Assembly: GCF_023935105.1 (NCBI RefSeq)
Contig: NZ_CP096040.1
Span: forward strand, 3,658,001-3,722,000
Length of the DNA: 64,000 nt
Source of the DNA: Caulobacter segnis
Lineage (GTDB): Bacteria; Pseudomonadota; Alphaproteobacteria; Caulobacterales; Caulobacteraceae
Reading direction: 5' to 3'
Shown here: positions 8,360-16,998 of the stretch, one piece after another
Layout of the letters: each line of letters begins with the position of its first letter
Position numbering within the stretch: the stretch's first letter is position 1
Translations under genes and position numbers: made by a program
The notes under the pieces: generated by a model
Seen by the model: the letters and a program-made list of their open reading frames with translations, nothing else
Database searches by the model: none
What the model was told of the DNA's origin: nothing

Positions 8360-8968
8360 ATGCTGCGCCGTATGTACGACTGGGTCATGAGCCTGGCCGC
8401 TTCCCGTCACGCTCCGCTGAGCCTGTTCGCCGTCTCGTTCGCCGAGAGCTCGTTCTTTCCCATTCCGCCGGACGTGATGCTGGCGCCCATGTGCCTGGCC
8501 AAGCCGGAAAAGGCCTGGCGCTACGCCCTGATCTGCACGATCGCCTCGGTGCTGGGTGGTTGCCTGGGCTACGCGATCGGCTACTTCCTACGCGACTTCG
8601 GCCTATGGATGATGGCCGCCACCGGCCACGCCGGCGGGCTGGCCGAGTTCCAGTGCTGGTACGCCAAATACGGCGTCTGGGTGATCCTGGCCAAGGGCCT
8701 GACCCCCATCCCCTACAAGCTGGTGACCATCGCCTCGGGTCTGGCGGCGTTCGCCTTCCCGATGTTCATCGCCGCCTCGGCCCTGACCCGCGGCGCGCGC
8801 TTCTTTCTGGTCGCCTTCATCATCAAGAAGTTCGGCCCGGCCCTGCTGCCGGTCGTCGAGCGCCGCCTCGCTTTGTTCGCCGGAATTTTGATCGCCCTCG
8901 TTGTCATCGGCCTCACGGCCAGCCATTTCATCGGTGGGGGCGGACACGGTGGAGCTTGCGCCGCATGA
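8360..8968 (+). CDS. YqaA/DedA-type (VTT domain) inner membrane protein
   Basis: 202 residues with several membrane helices. The amphipathic re-entrant motif FAESSFFPIPPDVMLAP (about 29-45) and the GLTPIPYKLVTIASG segment are the signatures of YqaA-like members of the DedA/VTT family. DedA relatives act in membrane homeostasis and lipid flipping; YqaA itself is not well defined. The last codons overlap dsbB (ATGA at 8965-8968), so it heads a tightly packed three-gene operon with dsbB and coq7. Confidence 0.87.
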   Translation: MLRRMYDWVMSLAASRHAPLSLFAVSFAESSFFPIPPDVMLAPMCLAKPEKAWRYALICTIASVLGGCLGYAIGYFLRDFGLWMMAATGHAGGLAEFQCWYAKYGVWVILAKGLTPIPYKLVTIASGLAAFAFPMFIAASALTRGARFFLVAFIIKKFGPALLPVVERRLALFAGILIALVVIGLTASHFIGGGGHGGACAA

Positions 8969-9510
8969 CGACGACTGAACGATCGAACGGCTTCATCGGC
9001 CAGGTCTACGACCTGGTGACGCGCCACTGGCCGCTGATCGCCTTCCTGTCCAGCGCCCTGATGCTGGCCATCGCCCACGCTTTCGAGACGTTCGGCCACC
9101 TCGCCCCCTGCCACCTGTGCCTGAAGGCGCGCGAGGTCTACTGGGTCGCCGGGACCGTCGGCCTGGTGGGCGCCGTTTTGCAACGCACCCCGCTGTGGGC
9201 CCGCCTGCGCCAGCCCGTGAACCTGCTGCTGGCGGCGATCTTCCTGTACGGTACAGGCCTGGCGGTGTTCCACGCCGGCGTCGAATGGAAATGGTGGCCG
9301 GGTCCGACCACCTGCACGGGCGCCGGGGCGGTCAATGCGGCCGATCTTTCGGCCATGCTGAACGGGACCAAGAAACTCAAGGTCCCGATGTGCGACAAGG
9401 CCGCCTGGGTGTTCCTGGGCCTGTCGATGGCCGGCTGGAACGCGCTGGTCTCGCTGAAACTGACCGTCTGGTCGGTGCTGGCGGGCCTGCGCAAGACGGA
9501 GACCCTGTGA
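8965..9510 (+). CDS. dsbB: Disulfide bond formation protein B (DsbB)
   Basis: 181 residues, four membrane helices. The first periplasmic redox pair is C49/C52 (CHLC). The second pair is C117 (TTCTG) and C143 (PMCDK), the order expected for DsbB, which reoxidises DsbA and passes electrons to ubiquinone. The start ATG at 8965 overlaps the preceding stop. The gene ends at TGATG with coq7, so a quinone-using enzyme is coupled to a quinone-making enzyme, a sensible pairing. Confidence 0.88.
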   Translation: MTTTERSNGFIGQVYDLVTRHWPLIAFLSSALMLAIAHAFETFGHLAPCHLCLKAREVYWVAGTVGLVGAVLQRTPLWARLRQPVNLLLAAIFLYGTGLAVFHAGVEWKWWPGPTTCTGAGAVNAADLSAMLNGTKKLKVPMCDKAAWVFLGLSMAGWNALVSLKLTVWSVLAGLRKTETL

Positions 9511-10070
9511 TGAGCAAGCCGGTCCCGCCCCGTCCTGGCCGGGGCGCGCAACGCTCGCGCCTCGCCGAGATCCTGCGCGTCGACCAGGCCGGCGAACTGG
9601 CGGCCGTGCACATCTATCGCGGCCAGGCCGCGGTCATGCGCAACGCCCCCGGCCGCGAGCGCATCGCCGACCAGCTGAAGGAGATGGAGGGCCACGAACA
9701 GGTCCATCTCTCGCGCTTCAACGACCTGCTGACCGAGCGCAATGTGCGCCCGACCCTGATGTCGCCGGTCTGGCGCGCGGCCGCCTTCGCCCTGGGCGCC
9801 GGCACCGCCCTCCTGGGCGACAAGGCCGCCCACGCCTGCACCGAGGCGGTCGAGACAGTGATCGAGAAGCACTATGCCGGCCAGATCGAAGAGCTGAAGG
9901 ACCGCGACTCAGCCCTGGCCGCTGAACTGACCCAGTTCCGCGACGACGAGCTGGCCCACCGTGACCTGGCCATCGAGGAAGGCGCACACGAGGCGACGGC
10001 CTATCCGCTGCTGACCGCCGTGATCCAGGCCGGCTGCCGCGCGGCCATCAAGATCAGCGAGAAGATCTGA
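9510..10070 (+). CDS. coq7: Demethoxyubiquinone hydroxylase Coq7
   Basis: 186 residues. Membrane-associated diiron hydroxylase that makes the penultimate ubiquinone intermediate. The four-helix ferritin-like ligands are visible: E in DQAGELAA (about 29), EMEGHEQVH (58-66), E in CTEAVETVIEKHY, and DDELAHRDLAIEEGAHE near the end. The start ATG at 9510 overlaps the dsbB stop by one base (TGATG). Length is normal for the bacterial family. A weak hairpin lies just after the stop (10072-10094). Confidence 0.92.
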   Translation: MSKPVPPRPGRGAQRSRLAEILRVDQAGELAAVHIYRGQAAVMRNAPGRERIADQLKEMEGHEQVHLSRFNDLLTERNVRPTLMSPVWRAAAFALGAGTALLGDKAAHACTEAVETVIEKHYAGQIEELKDRDSALAAELTQFRDDELAHRDLAIEEGAHEATAYPLLTAVIQAGCRAAIKISEKI

Positions 10071-10144
10071 GGCGCCCGCCCAGGCGGCGAGCGCTTTCAA
10101 CGGCGACGCTCTTGGCGTCCGCGTCGCGCGGGCCTACCGATACG

Positions 10145-10181
10145 CCCCAATACGTCATCGCGTTGGGGAGTCGCCCACTTG
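10145..10181 (+). promoter_or_regulatory. Hairpin overlapping the RBS of the M1 peptidase gene
   Basis: CCCCAA (10145-10150) can pair with TTGGGG (10163-10168), which contains most of the GGGGAG ribosome binding site that serves the TTG start at 10179. This could reduce or regulate initiation. The stem is only 6 bp, so this is suggestive. Confidence 0.35.
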
Positions 10182-11936
10182 TCCTTCCGTAACCTCGCCG
10201 CCTGCGCGGCGTCGCTGCTGGTTCTTTCGACCGCCGCCGCCCACGCGGCCGAGCCGCTCAAGACCAGCGCCCAGTCACTTGAGACCGGCGGCCCGATGCC
10301 CGCCGAGCAGCAGAAACTGGCCTTCGACCACGCCGACCTGAAGTTCAAGATCCTGCCCGACCAGAAGGCGATCGAGGGCGAGGCGATCCTGACCTTCACG
10401 GCCAAGGCCCCGCTCACCAAGCTGGTCGTCGACTTCGACCGCGTCTTCACGATCAGCAAGCTGGCGATCGACGGCAAGGCGCTGAAACCCTCGGCCTGGA
10501 CCAATCCCGAAGGCCGGATGACCATCACCCTGCCGAAGACGGTGGCCAAGGGTAAGGCGGTCACCCTGGCCCTCACCTATGCCGGCGTCCCGCTGGAGGC
10601 CAAGCGCGCGCCCTGGGATGGCGGCTTCGTCTGGAGCAAGACCGAGAGCGGCGAACCGTGGATCGCCACCGCCGTGCAAGGCGACGGCTGCGACATCTTC
10701 TGGCCCTGCATCGACTACCCGACCGGCGAGCCCAAGCTGGTCGACCTGCACATCACCGTCCCCGCCCCGCTGGTCGCGCCGGCCAACGGCGTCTTCAAGG
10801 GCATGACCGAGAAGGACGGCTGGCGGACCTACAACTGGCAGGCCAAGAATCCGAACACCTACGCCATCGCCCTGGACGTCGGTCCCTACGAGGAGATTTC
10901 CGGGACGTACAAGAGCCGGTTCGGCGACACGATCCCGATGAACTACTGGTACCTCAAGGGCAACGCCGAGAAGGCCAAGGGCCTGTTCGCCGAGTTCACG
11001 CCGATGCTGGACTTCTACGAACAGATGATCGGCCCCTACCCGTTCCGCGACGAGAAGATGGGCGTGGTCGAGACCCCGCACCTGGGCATGGAGCACCAGA
11101 CCATCAACGCCTACGGCAACAAGTACCGCAAGGACGCCTACGGCTTCGACTGGCTGCTGCAGCACGAGTTCGCGCACGAGTGGTTCGGCAACCAGCTGAC
11201 CGACGTCGACAACGACGACATGTGGCTGCACGAGGGCTATGGCAGCTACATGCAGCCGCTGTTCTCGCAATGGCTGCACGGCGACATGGAGTACATGGCG
11301 CGCCTGAACCAGATGCGCGTCGACACCAAGAACAAGTATCCGATCGTCTCGGGCCGTCAGCTCAAGGAAGACGACGTCTATAACGGCGACCGCGGGCCGG
11401 GGAACGACATCTACTACAAGGCCGCCAACGTCCTTCACACGTTGCGGACGCTGATCGGCGACGAGGCCTTCTTCAAGATCACCCGCATCGCCGTCTACGG
11501 CACGCCGGATCCCAAGCCGGGCAACTTCAAGCCGCTGTATCTGGGCACCAAGGACTACATCAAGATCGTCAACCAGGTGACCGGCAAGGACTACGGCTGG
11601 TTCTTCGACGTCTATCTGTATGAGGCCGCGCCACCGGAACTGATCGAGACCCGCGAGGGCGGCGACCTGGTGCTGAAGTGGAAGACGCCCAAGGACAAGC
11701 CCTTCCCGATGCCGGTCGACGTCAAGGTCGGCGACAAGGTCGTCACCGTGGCGATGGCCGACGGGACGGGCCGGGTGGCGGTGGGCGACACCGTGCCGGT
11801 GATCGTCGACCCGGCCTCCAAGGTCCTGCGCCGCCAGCCCTATATCGAGCAGTTCCAGGCTTGGAAGAAGGTCCAGGACGACGCGGCCAAGGCCGCCGAG
11901 GAGGCCAAGAAGAAGGCTGAATCCGAGAAGAAATGA
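10179..11936 (+). CDS. Exported M1-family metallopeptidase
   Basis: 585 residues from a TTG start at 10179, chosen because it directly precedes a good signal peptide (about 1-23, AAHAAE) and has GGGGAG 8 bp upstream. The zinc site is HEFAH (329-333), with the third ligand Glu in WLHEGYGSY about 19 residues on. The usual GxMEN exopeptidase motif reads GMEHQ, so aminopeptidase specificity may be altered. It lacks the long C-terminal helical domain of PepN and ends in a Lys/Glu/Ala-rich coiled tail. A periplasmic or membrane-attached peptidase is inferred. Confidence 0.88.
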   Translation: MSFRNLAACAASLLVLSTAAAHAAEPLKTSAQSLETGGPMPAEQQKLAFDHADLKFKILPDQKAIEGEAILTFTAKAPLTKLVVDFDRVFTISKLAIDGKALKPSAWTNPEGRMTITLPKTVAKGKAVTLALTYAGVPLEAKRAPWDGGFVWSKTESGEPWIATAVQGDGCDIFWPCIDYPTGEPKLVDLHITVPAPLVAPANGVFKGMTEKDGWRTYNWQAKNPNTYAIALDVGPYEEISGTYKSRFGDTIPMNYWYLKGNAEKAKGLFAEFTPMLDFYEQMIGPYPFRDEKMGVVETPHLGMEHQTINAYGNKYRKDAYGFDWLLQHEFAHEWFGNQLTDVDNDDMWLHEGYGSYMQPLFSQWLHGDMEYMARLNQMRVDTKNKYPIVSGRQLKEDDVYNGDRGPGNDIYYKAANVLHTLRTLIGDEAFFKITRIAVYGTPDPKPGNFKPLYLGTKDYIKIVNQVTGKDYGWFFDVYLYEAAPPELIETREGGDLVLKWKTPKDKPFPMPVDVKVGDKVVTVAMADGTGRVAVGDTVPVIVDPASKVLRRQPYIEQFQAWKKVQDDAAKAAEEAKKKAESEKK

Positions 11937-11982
11937 GCGGATCCGTTCCGCTCATCCCCGCGCAGGCGGGGATCCAATGACA
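11930..11982. repeat. Double hairpin / REP-like element
   Basis: Two adjacent inverted repeats: TGAGCGGA (starting at the stop codon) with TCCGCTCA, then ATCCCCGC with GCGGGGAT. The second half resembles the short palindromes scattered between genes in many alphaproteobacteria. It may stabilise the 3' end or terminate transcription of the M1 peptidase gene. Confidence 0.45.
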
Positions 11983-12077
11983 AGACAGGGTTGGTGACTG
12001 CTCGCTAACCCTGTCCGTTCACCGAATGGCGCGATCTTCGCCGCTAGGACCAAGGCGTCCTCCCGGAGATCGCGTCC

Positions 12078-12602
12078 ATGTTCAAGCCCGTCCACCTCGT
12101 CGCCGCCGCGCGCGTCACGCTGCTGCTGGGGGCCCTGACCGTGGCGGTGCTGACCTTGGGTCCGTTCCAAGGGGCGGAGCGGATTTTCGGCCTCAGCGAC
12201 AAGGCCGCCCATGCCATCGCGTTCGGCGGCCTGCTGGCGGTGTCGTTCCTGGCCTTCCCGCGCATGCGCCGCAACGATCTGGCGCTGGCGGCCCTGGTGC
12301 TGGGGGGCGCCACCGAGATCGCGCAGATCATCGCTCATCGCGACGGCAACGTCCCCGACTGGCTGGCCGACGCCTTCGGGATCCTGGTGGTCCACGGCGC
12401 CAGCCTGATCGAGTCGGTTCGCAAGATGGCCCGTGAACAGGGCGACCTCACCTTCACTCAAATCGCGGCGATGGACCGGCGGCGGATCCGCCGGCGTCCG
12501 GTCGTGGCTTTTGAGCCGGGCGCGAGCGATCCTTCAGCGACTCAAGCGGGCGTCGCGCTCAGCTTCGCCAAACGCGCCGCCCGCCGGTTTCCGCAGCGCT
12601 AG
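12078..12602 (+). CDS. VanZ-family membrane protein
   Basis: 174 residues. Four hydrophobic segments lie in the first 115 residues. The VanZ-type signature DKAAHAIAFGGLLAVSF and the GGATEIAQIIAHRDGNVPDWLADAFGIL segment, with charged residues near membrane edges, are clear. A cytosolic basic tail of about 55 residues follows. VanZ-like proteins are of unknown biochemical role outside teicoplanin resistance; nothing here suggests resistance. Confidence 0.82.
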   Translation: MFKPVHLVAAARVTLLLGALTVAVLTLGPFQGAERIFGLSDKAAHAIAFGGLLAVSFLAFPRMRRNDLALAALVLGGATEIAQIIAHRDGNVPDWLADAFGILVVHGASLIESVRKMAREQGDLTFTQIAAMDRRRIRRRPVVAFEPGASDPSATQAGVALSFAKRAARRFPQR

Positions 12603-12626
12603 CCTATCGGGCTAGCCCAACGCTGA

Positions 12627-12911
12627 TCAGGTGATGCGCTTGACGCTGACCGGGTCGCTGCCCGGGAAGCTCTCTTCCAGACCCTCGTCCAGCAGGGCTT
12701 CCTGACGGCTCTCGGACGTCTTCACCTTTCCGGCCAGCTGGTCGTGCTTTTCGCCGTCGGCCAGAGGGCGCTTGGCCTCGCGGGCGTGCGGCGCGTCGAT
12801 GTGTCGGTCTTCCGGACGGACCTTGCCTTCCGAGGCCGCGTCGGCCGTGGACGCGGCGGTCCCGTGGGTGAAGTGGCGCTTGTCGGCGTCTTCGGTGTTA
12901 TGGCGGTTCAT
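12627..12911 (-). CDS. Small hydrophilic protein with conserved EESFPGSDP tail
   Basis: 94 residues from the ATG at 12911, preceded by a strong RBS (GGGAGGT). Highly charged, probably disordered, with the C-terminal motif DEGLEESFPGSDPVSVKRIT that recurs in many small alphaproteobacterial proteins. No function is known to me. It is a monocistronic gene with its promoter in the 12912-13000 region. Confidence 0.75.
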   Translation of the reverse strand: MNRHNTEDADKRHFTHGTAASTADAASEGKVRPEDRHIDAPHAREAKRPLADGEKHDQLAGKVKTSESRQEALLDEGLEESFPGSDPVSVKRIT

Positions 12912-13081
12912 GGGTACCTCCCGTGGCTCTTGCCTCGGATAGGAAAACCCTCCGGTCGAGGTTCGGGTTGCATGGCCCGCCCCGCCGTCGGGACTTGAAA
13001 CATTTTCGCCGAGCGCGCCGGAACCTTCGCCGTGAGGCCGCATTTAAGGTTCAGCTTGGCGGTCAGATCCCCTTCCGCCTC

Positions 13082-13138
13082 ACAGCCACGGCCCGGGACA
13101 GCCATTCCTCAAATCGTTAGCCCGGGCCGTTTTGCTGT
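13082..13138. repeat. Long intergenic hairpin
   Basis: ACGGCCCGGG (13088-13097) pairs perfectly with CCCGGGCCGT (13121-13130), followed by TTT on the plus strand, and flanking ACAGC and GCTGT can extend the stem. It lies just after the HNH gene stop (minus strand). It could end transcription there or end an unannotated plus-strand transcript; no plus-strand gene precedes it. Confidence 0.45.
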
Positions 13139-13146
13139 CTGGAGCC

Positions 13147-13707
13147 TCAGGCCTCCAGTTCGATATCCCAGTACAGATAGTCCAGCCAGCTGACGTGCAG
13201 CCTGCCCGGCGGGAACCGCCGTCCCCGCTCCTGCAGCTCGTGCATCGACGGCCGCCGGGCGTTGTGGAACGGCTGCATGCCCGCCTCGCGCGGCGTACGG
13301 CCGCCCTTGGACAGATTGCAGGGCGCGCAGGCGGTGACGATGTTCTCCCAGGTCGTGCGCCCGCCGCGCGAGCGCGGGATCACATGGTCGAACGTCAGGT
13401 CCTCCGGCGAACCGCAGTACTGGCAACTGAAGGCGTCACGCAGGAACAGGTTGAAGCGGGTGAAGGCCGGCGGTCGCTCCTGCGGGACGTACTGCTTCAG
13501 CGCCACGACGCTGGGCAGCTTCATCTCGAACGACGGCGAATGGACGACCTGGTCGTAGCTGGCCACGACGTCGACCCTGTCCAGGAACACCGCCTTGATC
13601 ACCTCCTGCCAGGGCCAGAGGGACAGCGGATAGTAGCTGAGTGGCCGGAAGTCAGCGTTGAGCACCAGGGCCGGCATGCCCGACGGTGGACGCGTGAGGA
13701 CCTGCAT
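13147..13707 (-). CDS. HNH endonuclease
   Basis: 186 residues from the ATG at 13707 (RBS AAGGGGGG). An N-terminal domain LVLNADFRPLSYYPLSLWPW is followed by the HNH core: CQYCG, LTFDHVIPRSRGG, ENIVTACAPCN, with two CxxC zinc pairs. This is the widespread bacterial HNH family of about 185 residues with the LNADFRPLS start. Its cellular role is unclear; a housekeeping DNA-processing role is often assumed. It is a single gene with no restriction or phage neighbours. Confidence 0.85.
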   Translation of the reverse strand: MQVLTRPPSGMPALVLNADFRPLSYYPLSLWPWQEVIKAVFLDRVDVVASYDQVVHSPSFEMKLPSVVALKQYVPQERPPAFTRFNLFLRDAFSCQYCGSPEDLTFDHVIPRSRGGRTTWENIVTACAPCNLSKGGRTPREAGMQPFHNARRPSMHELQERGRRFPPGRLHVSWLDYLYWDIELEA

Positions 13708-13883
13708 CAGAGCCCCCCTTCGGAGCACGCGTCGAAACGCTCTGGGCTCCGGCTGATGAAGTACGCGACAGGACTGAAGACGGGCCTCCTTCCTACGCAA
13801 TTCTGGGAATCGCCATTCATCCCCGAACGCATGTGAAGGATGGGCCGAGTCAGCGACAGAACCAAGACATCTCGATGAGAGAT

Positions 13884-14525
13884 CTAGAAAGGCGCGATCT
13901 CGCGTCGTTTGACGGCGCCGTAGCAGGCCCACAGCAAGTGGGCGGCGACGCCCCGATAGGGCCGCCACAGCTCGGCGCGCTGATAGGCCTGCTTCTCGGT
14001 CGGGCGGACCTGTGCCCGGTCAGCCCAGCGCATGGCCTCCTGCAGGGCCACGTCGCCGCCCGGGAACATGTCGAGGCGGCCCTGGGTGAACATCAGGTAG
14101 ACCTCGGCAGTCCAGCGGCCGATGCCGGTGATGGCGGTCAGGGCGGCGATGGCCGCCTCGTCGGAGAGCCCCGGCAAGGCGTCGAAGTCGCACGCCCCGG
14201 TAACGTGCGCCTCGGCCAGCGCCCGGGCATAGCGGGCCTTGGGACGCGAAAGGCCCAGCGACAGCAGGTAGACGTCCTCGTGGGCCATCACGGCCTCGGG
14301 CGTCATTTCGGGAAGGCCCGCCTCGACCCGCGCCCAGATGGCGGCGGCCGAGGCCAGCGAGACCTGCTGCTGCACGACCATCTTCAGGAGTCCCGGAAAA
14401 CCGCCCAGGCTGACGCGCCATTCGAACGGCGGGGTCACGGCCTCCAGGGCCGCCAGGGCCGGATCGGCGGTGGCCAGATGCTTGCGGGCGTCGAGAAGGG
14501 CTTGGGCGGTCGGCGGAACGAACAT
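13884..14525 (-). CDS. alkA: AlkA-type DNA-3-methyladenine glycosylase
   Basis: 213 residues. Helix-hairpin-helix base-excision glycosylase that removes alkylated purines. The HhH-GPD motif is TAITGIGRWTAEVYLMF, with the catalytic Asp in FPGGDVALQEA and the helix LLKMVVQQQVSLASAAAIW before it. It lacks the N-terminal Ada-like/AlkA_N domain, so it is the short form found in many bacteria. It is followed downstream by the convergent 13.8 kb intergenic stretch and preceded by the Gre-factor gene on the same strand. Confidence 0.87.
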   Translation of the reverse strand: MFVPPTAQALLDARKHLATADPALAALEAVTPPFEWRVSLGGFPGLLKMVVQQQVSLASAAAIWARVEAGLPEMTPEAVMAHEDVYLLSLGLSRPKARYARALAEAHVTGACDFDALPGLSDEAAIAALTAITGIGRWTAEVYLMFTQGRLDMFPGGDVALQEAMRWADRAQVRPTEKQAYQRAELWRPYRGVAAHLLWACYGAVKRREIAPF

Positions 14526-14576
14526 CGGCCGAAGGGAACCCGCCCCACGCGCGATGACAATCCGCTTCTTGCTGAA

Positions 14577-15059
14577 CTATCCGATCGCGGTGATCTCGAC
14601 CTCGCCGCCCGGCGCGGGCGAACTGTCGCCGATGGCCTTGCCCAGCAGGGCGCGGGCGATCGGGGCGACGTAGGAGACCGAGCCCTGGGCGGGATCGGCC
14701 TCGTCCTCGCCGACGATGCGGAAGGTCTGCACGCGACCGTCCTCGCGCTCGAAGGTCACCCGGTCGCCGAACTGCACGACGGTCTTGTCCGGGTCGCGCT
14801 CCAGCAACTGGGCCGTGGCCCGGCGCGCCGACCAATAGCGCAGGTCGCGGGTGGCGCGGGCCATGGCCGTGCGATCGCCATCTGCCGCGCCGCCGGCGCT
14901 CTGGGCCGACGAATAGGCCGCCCGCGCCGAAGCCAGCTCGGCCTCGATCTGGGCCAGGCCCTCGGTCGTGACGAGGTTGGGATGGGTGGAGATCGGGCGA
15001 TCGGGCAGGTCGGCCGCGAAAGCCTCGCTGTCGCCTTCCTTGGTGAAGGCGACGCTCAT
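14577..15059 (-). CDS. GreA/GreB-family transcription elongation factor
   Basis: 160 residues from the ATG at 15059. An N-terminal coiled-coil region (about 30-85: TTEGLAQIEAELASARAAYSS) is followed by a C-terminal FKBP-like domain (VVQFGDRVTFEREDG, FRIVGEDEADPAQGSVSYVAPIARALLGKAIGD). The latter is the Gre signature. The acidic loop at the coiled-coil tip of GreA is poorly conserved, so this is probably a secondary paralogue that may bind the RNAP channel without full cleavage activity (inference). Confidence 0.83.
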   Translation of the reverse strand: MSVAFTKEGDSEAFAADLPDRPISTHPNLVTTEGLAQIEAELASARAAYSSAQSAGGAADGDRTAMARATRDLRYWSARRATAQLLERDPDKTVVQFGDRVTFEREDGRVQTFRIVGEDEADPAQGSVSYVAPIARALLGKAIGDSSPAPGGEVEITAIG

Positions 15060-15242
15060 CGGAAGAAGTCTTGGATCATGGAGAAAGCCTGCGACGCGGA
15101 GAAACACGGCGTCCGGAGGCCTAACGCGTCCCGGTCTGGTTAGCTCCGGTTCCGGAGCGGTTCAACCCGACCGAACGCGACGGCGGCGCGCCATTCCCAA
15201 AAGGGATCAGAAGCGCGGCCCGCCGGTCACGAGCGATCGAAC

Positions 15243-15350
15243 TTACAGAGCCACGCCGACCAGAGCGGCCGCGACGCCGAGGGCGATCACGAGGAAGTAG
15301 CCGCCAGCCAGGCGGTCGAAGGCGGTTTCAAAGGCGTTGAACGTGCGCAT
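15243..15350 (-). CDS. Small single-pass membrane protein (35 residues)
   Basis: ATG at 15350, TAA ending at 15243. A charged N-terminus (MRTFNAFETAFDRLAGG) is followed by a uniform hydrophobic helix (YFLVIALGVAAALVGVAL). The RBS is weak (GAAGTGAG about 10 bases upstream). The clean helix and the intergenic location make it a plausible real small protein. No function is assigned. Confidence 0.5.
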   Translation of the reverse strand: MRTFNAFETAFDRLAGGYFLVIALGVAAALVGVAL

Positions 15351-15526
15351 GACGTCGGTTCTCACTTCAGTTCTTGTCCCCAACCCCCGATGGGTCACTG
15401 GCCGCCCCAGAGAATGAGCCGAACCAATCTGGACGATGCTTAGATAGCACCGATCTGAACGCCGTCAAGATGATCTTTACAGCGTTTGGATGAAATTTTA
15501 GAAAGGTGTGGTTAGAGTGAGAGCCG

Positions 15527-16150
15527 ATGAGCACCGCGACCGCCGAATCCCGCCCCTATCACCATGGCGACCTGAGCCGCGCCCTGGTCGACGCCGCGCG
15601 CAAGATCCTCGAGACCGACGGCCCCGCCGCCCTCTCGCTGCGGGCCGTGGCGCGCGAGGCCGGGGTCAGTCCCGCCGCGCCCTACCACCATTTCAAGGAC
15701 AAGGCCGAACTGCTGGAGGCCGTGGCCCATGAGGGCTGGCACGAGCTGGACCTGGCGCTCTCGACGGCCCGCGCCTCGACGCCCGACGCGCGCGCGCGGA
15801 TGACCAACCTGGGCGTCGCCTATGTCTGCTTCGCCCGCGACAACCCCGCCCTCTACCGCGTGATGTATGACCGCTCACGCGACAAGGACGCCCTGCCCGA
15901 CCAACTGAAGGACGACGGCGCCTATTGCCAGGTGCGCAACACGATCGACGAGAACGCCGGCGGCCACGTCAGCGACATCGACCTGGAACTGGCCACCATC
16001 GCCGCCTGGTGCGCCGGCCACGGCCTGGCCGAGATGATCGGCTTCAAGCAGTTCGCCTCCCTGAAGGCCCAGCTGGGCGGCGAGGAAGCCTTCCTGCGCG
16101 CCGTGTTCGAACACCTGGGTATGTTCGCGAAGTTCACCGAGAAGGCCTGA
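15527..16150 (+). CDS. TetR/AcrR-family transcriptional regulator
   Basis: 207 residues. HTH at about 15-60 (YHHGDLSRALVDAARKILE, LSLRAVAREAGVSPAAPYHHFKDKAELLEAV). The C-terminal ligand domain resembles the WHG type (ALYRVMYDRS). It is immediately followed by gluQ (8 bp gap), probably fortuitous cotranscription. The upstream region 15351-15526 is AT-rich and should contain its promoter. Confidence 0.88.
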   Translation: MSTATAESRPYHHGDLSRALVDAARKILETDGPAALSLRAVAREAGVSPAAPYHHFKDKAELLEAVAHEGWHELDLALSTARASTPDARARMTNLGVAYVCFARDNPALYRVMYDRSRDKDALPDQLKDDGAYCQVRNTIDENAGGHVSDIDLELATIAAWCAGHGLAEMIGFKQFASLKAQLGGEEAFLRAVFEHLGMFAKFTEKA

Positions 16151-16158
16151 GGCCCAGC

Positions 16159-16998
16159 GTGACCTTCGTCACCCGGTTCGCCCCGTCACCGACGGGCTAT
16201 CTGCATCGCGGCCACGCCTTCTCGGCGCTCACCGCGTTCCAAGCGGCGGGGGACGCCGGCGGCCGTTTCCTGCTTCGCGTCGAGGACATCGACGCCACCC
16301 GCTGCCGGCCGGAATACGACGCCGCGCTCTTCGAGGACCTGGCCTGGCTGGGGCTGGGCTGGGAAGAGCCGATCCGCCGCCAGTCCGAGCACCTGGCCGA
16401 CTATCACGCGGCTATCGAGGCCTTGCGCGCGCGCGGCCTGGTCTATCGCTGCTTCAAGACTCGCAAGGAGATCGACATCGGCAGGGCGCCACACGAACCG
16501 GCGACGCCTTATGTCGGCGCGCCGCTGCCCGCCGCCGAGGAAGCCGAGCGCCTGGACCGGGGCGAGGCCTTCGCCTGGCGACTGTCGCTGGCGGCGGCGC
16601 GCGCGGCCCTGGGCGGGTTCGGGGGGCTGACCTTCGTCGAGACGGGCATGGGTCCCGACGGCGAGACGGGCGTCATCCAGGCCAGGCCCGAGACCGCCGG
16701 CGACATCGTCCTGGCCCGCAAGGACGTGGGCGTCGCCTATCACCTGGCGGTCGTCCACGATGACGCCCTGCAAGGCGTCACCCACGTGATCCGCGGCCAG
16801 GACCTGTTCGAGGCGGCCCATATCCAGCGCCTGCTGCAGGCCCTGCTGGACCTGCCGACGCCGACCTATCGCCATCACGGCCTGCTGGTCGGCCCGGATG
16901 GCAAGCGCTACGCCAAGCGGGACAAGGCCCAGACCCTGCGCGAACTGCGGGAGGCGGGCATGTCTCCGCAGGCGCTCCGGGCGGAACTTGGCTTCTAG
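16159..16998 (+). CDS. gluQ: Glutamyl-Q tRNA(Asp) synthetase
   Basis: 279 residues from the GTG at 16159. It activates glutamate and attaches it to the queuosine base of tRNA-Asp. The class I signature 1 is RFAPSPTGYLHRGHAFSAL (HIGH-like HRGH). The KMSKS-like motif reads YAKRDKA, and there is no anticodon-binding domain, which distinguishes it from GltX (about 470 residues). The zinc-binding cysteines of the E. coli enzyme are largely absent here (YRCFKTRKEID keeps only one), as in many alphaproteobacterial forms. It is convergent with the winged-helix gene, overlapping by 4 bp. Confidence 0.88.
   Translation: MTFVTRFAPSPTGYLHRGHAFSALTAFQAAGDAGGRFLLRVEDIDATRCRPEYDAALFEDLAWLGLGWEEPIRRQSEHLADYHAAIEALRARGLVYRCFKTRKEIDIGRAPHEPATPYVGAPLPAAEEAERLDRGEAFAWRLSLAAARAALGGFGGLTFVETGMGPDGETGVIQARPETAGDIVLARKDVGVAYHLAVVHDDALQGVTHVIRGQDLFEAAHIQRLLQALLDLPTPTYRHHGLLVGPDGKRYAKRDKAQTLRELREAGMSPQALRAELGF

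Noticed and set aside
12078..12602. VanZ-like gene as an antibiotic-resistance determinant
   Set aside because: Only the broad VanZ membrane domain is present, without van regulatory or ligase genes.
13147..13707. HNH gene as part of a restriction or anti-phage system
   Set aside because: The protein belongs to the common stand-alone HNH family and neighbours are DNA-repair and housekeeping genes with no methylase or defence partner.
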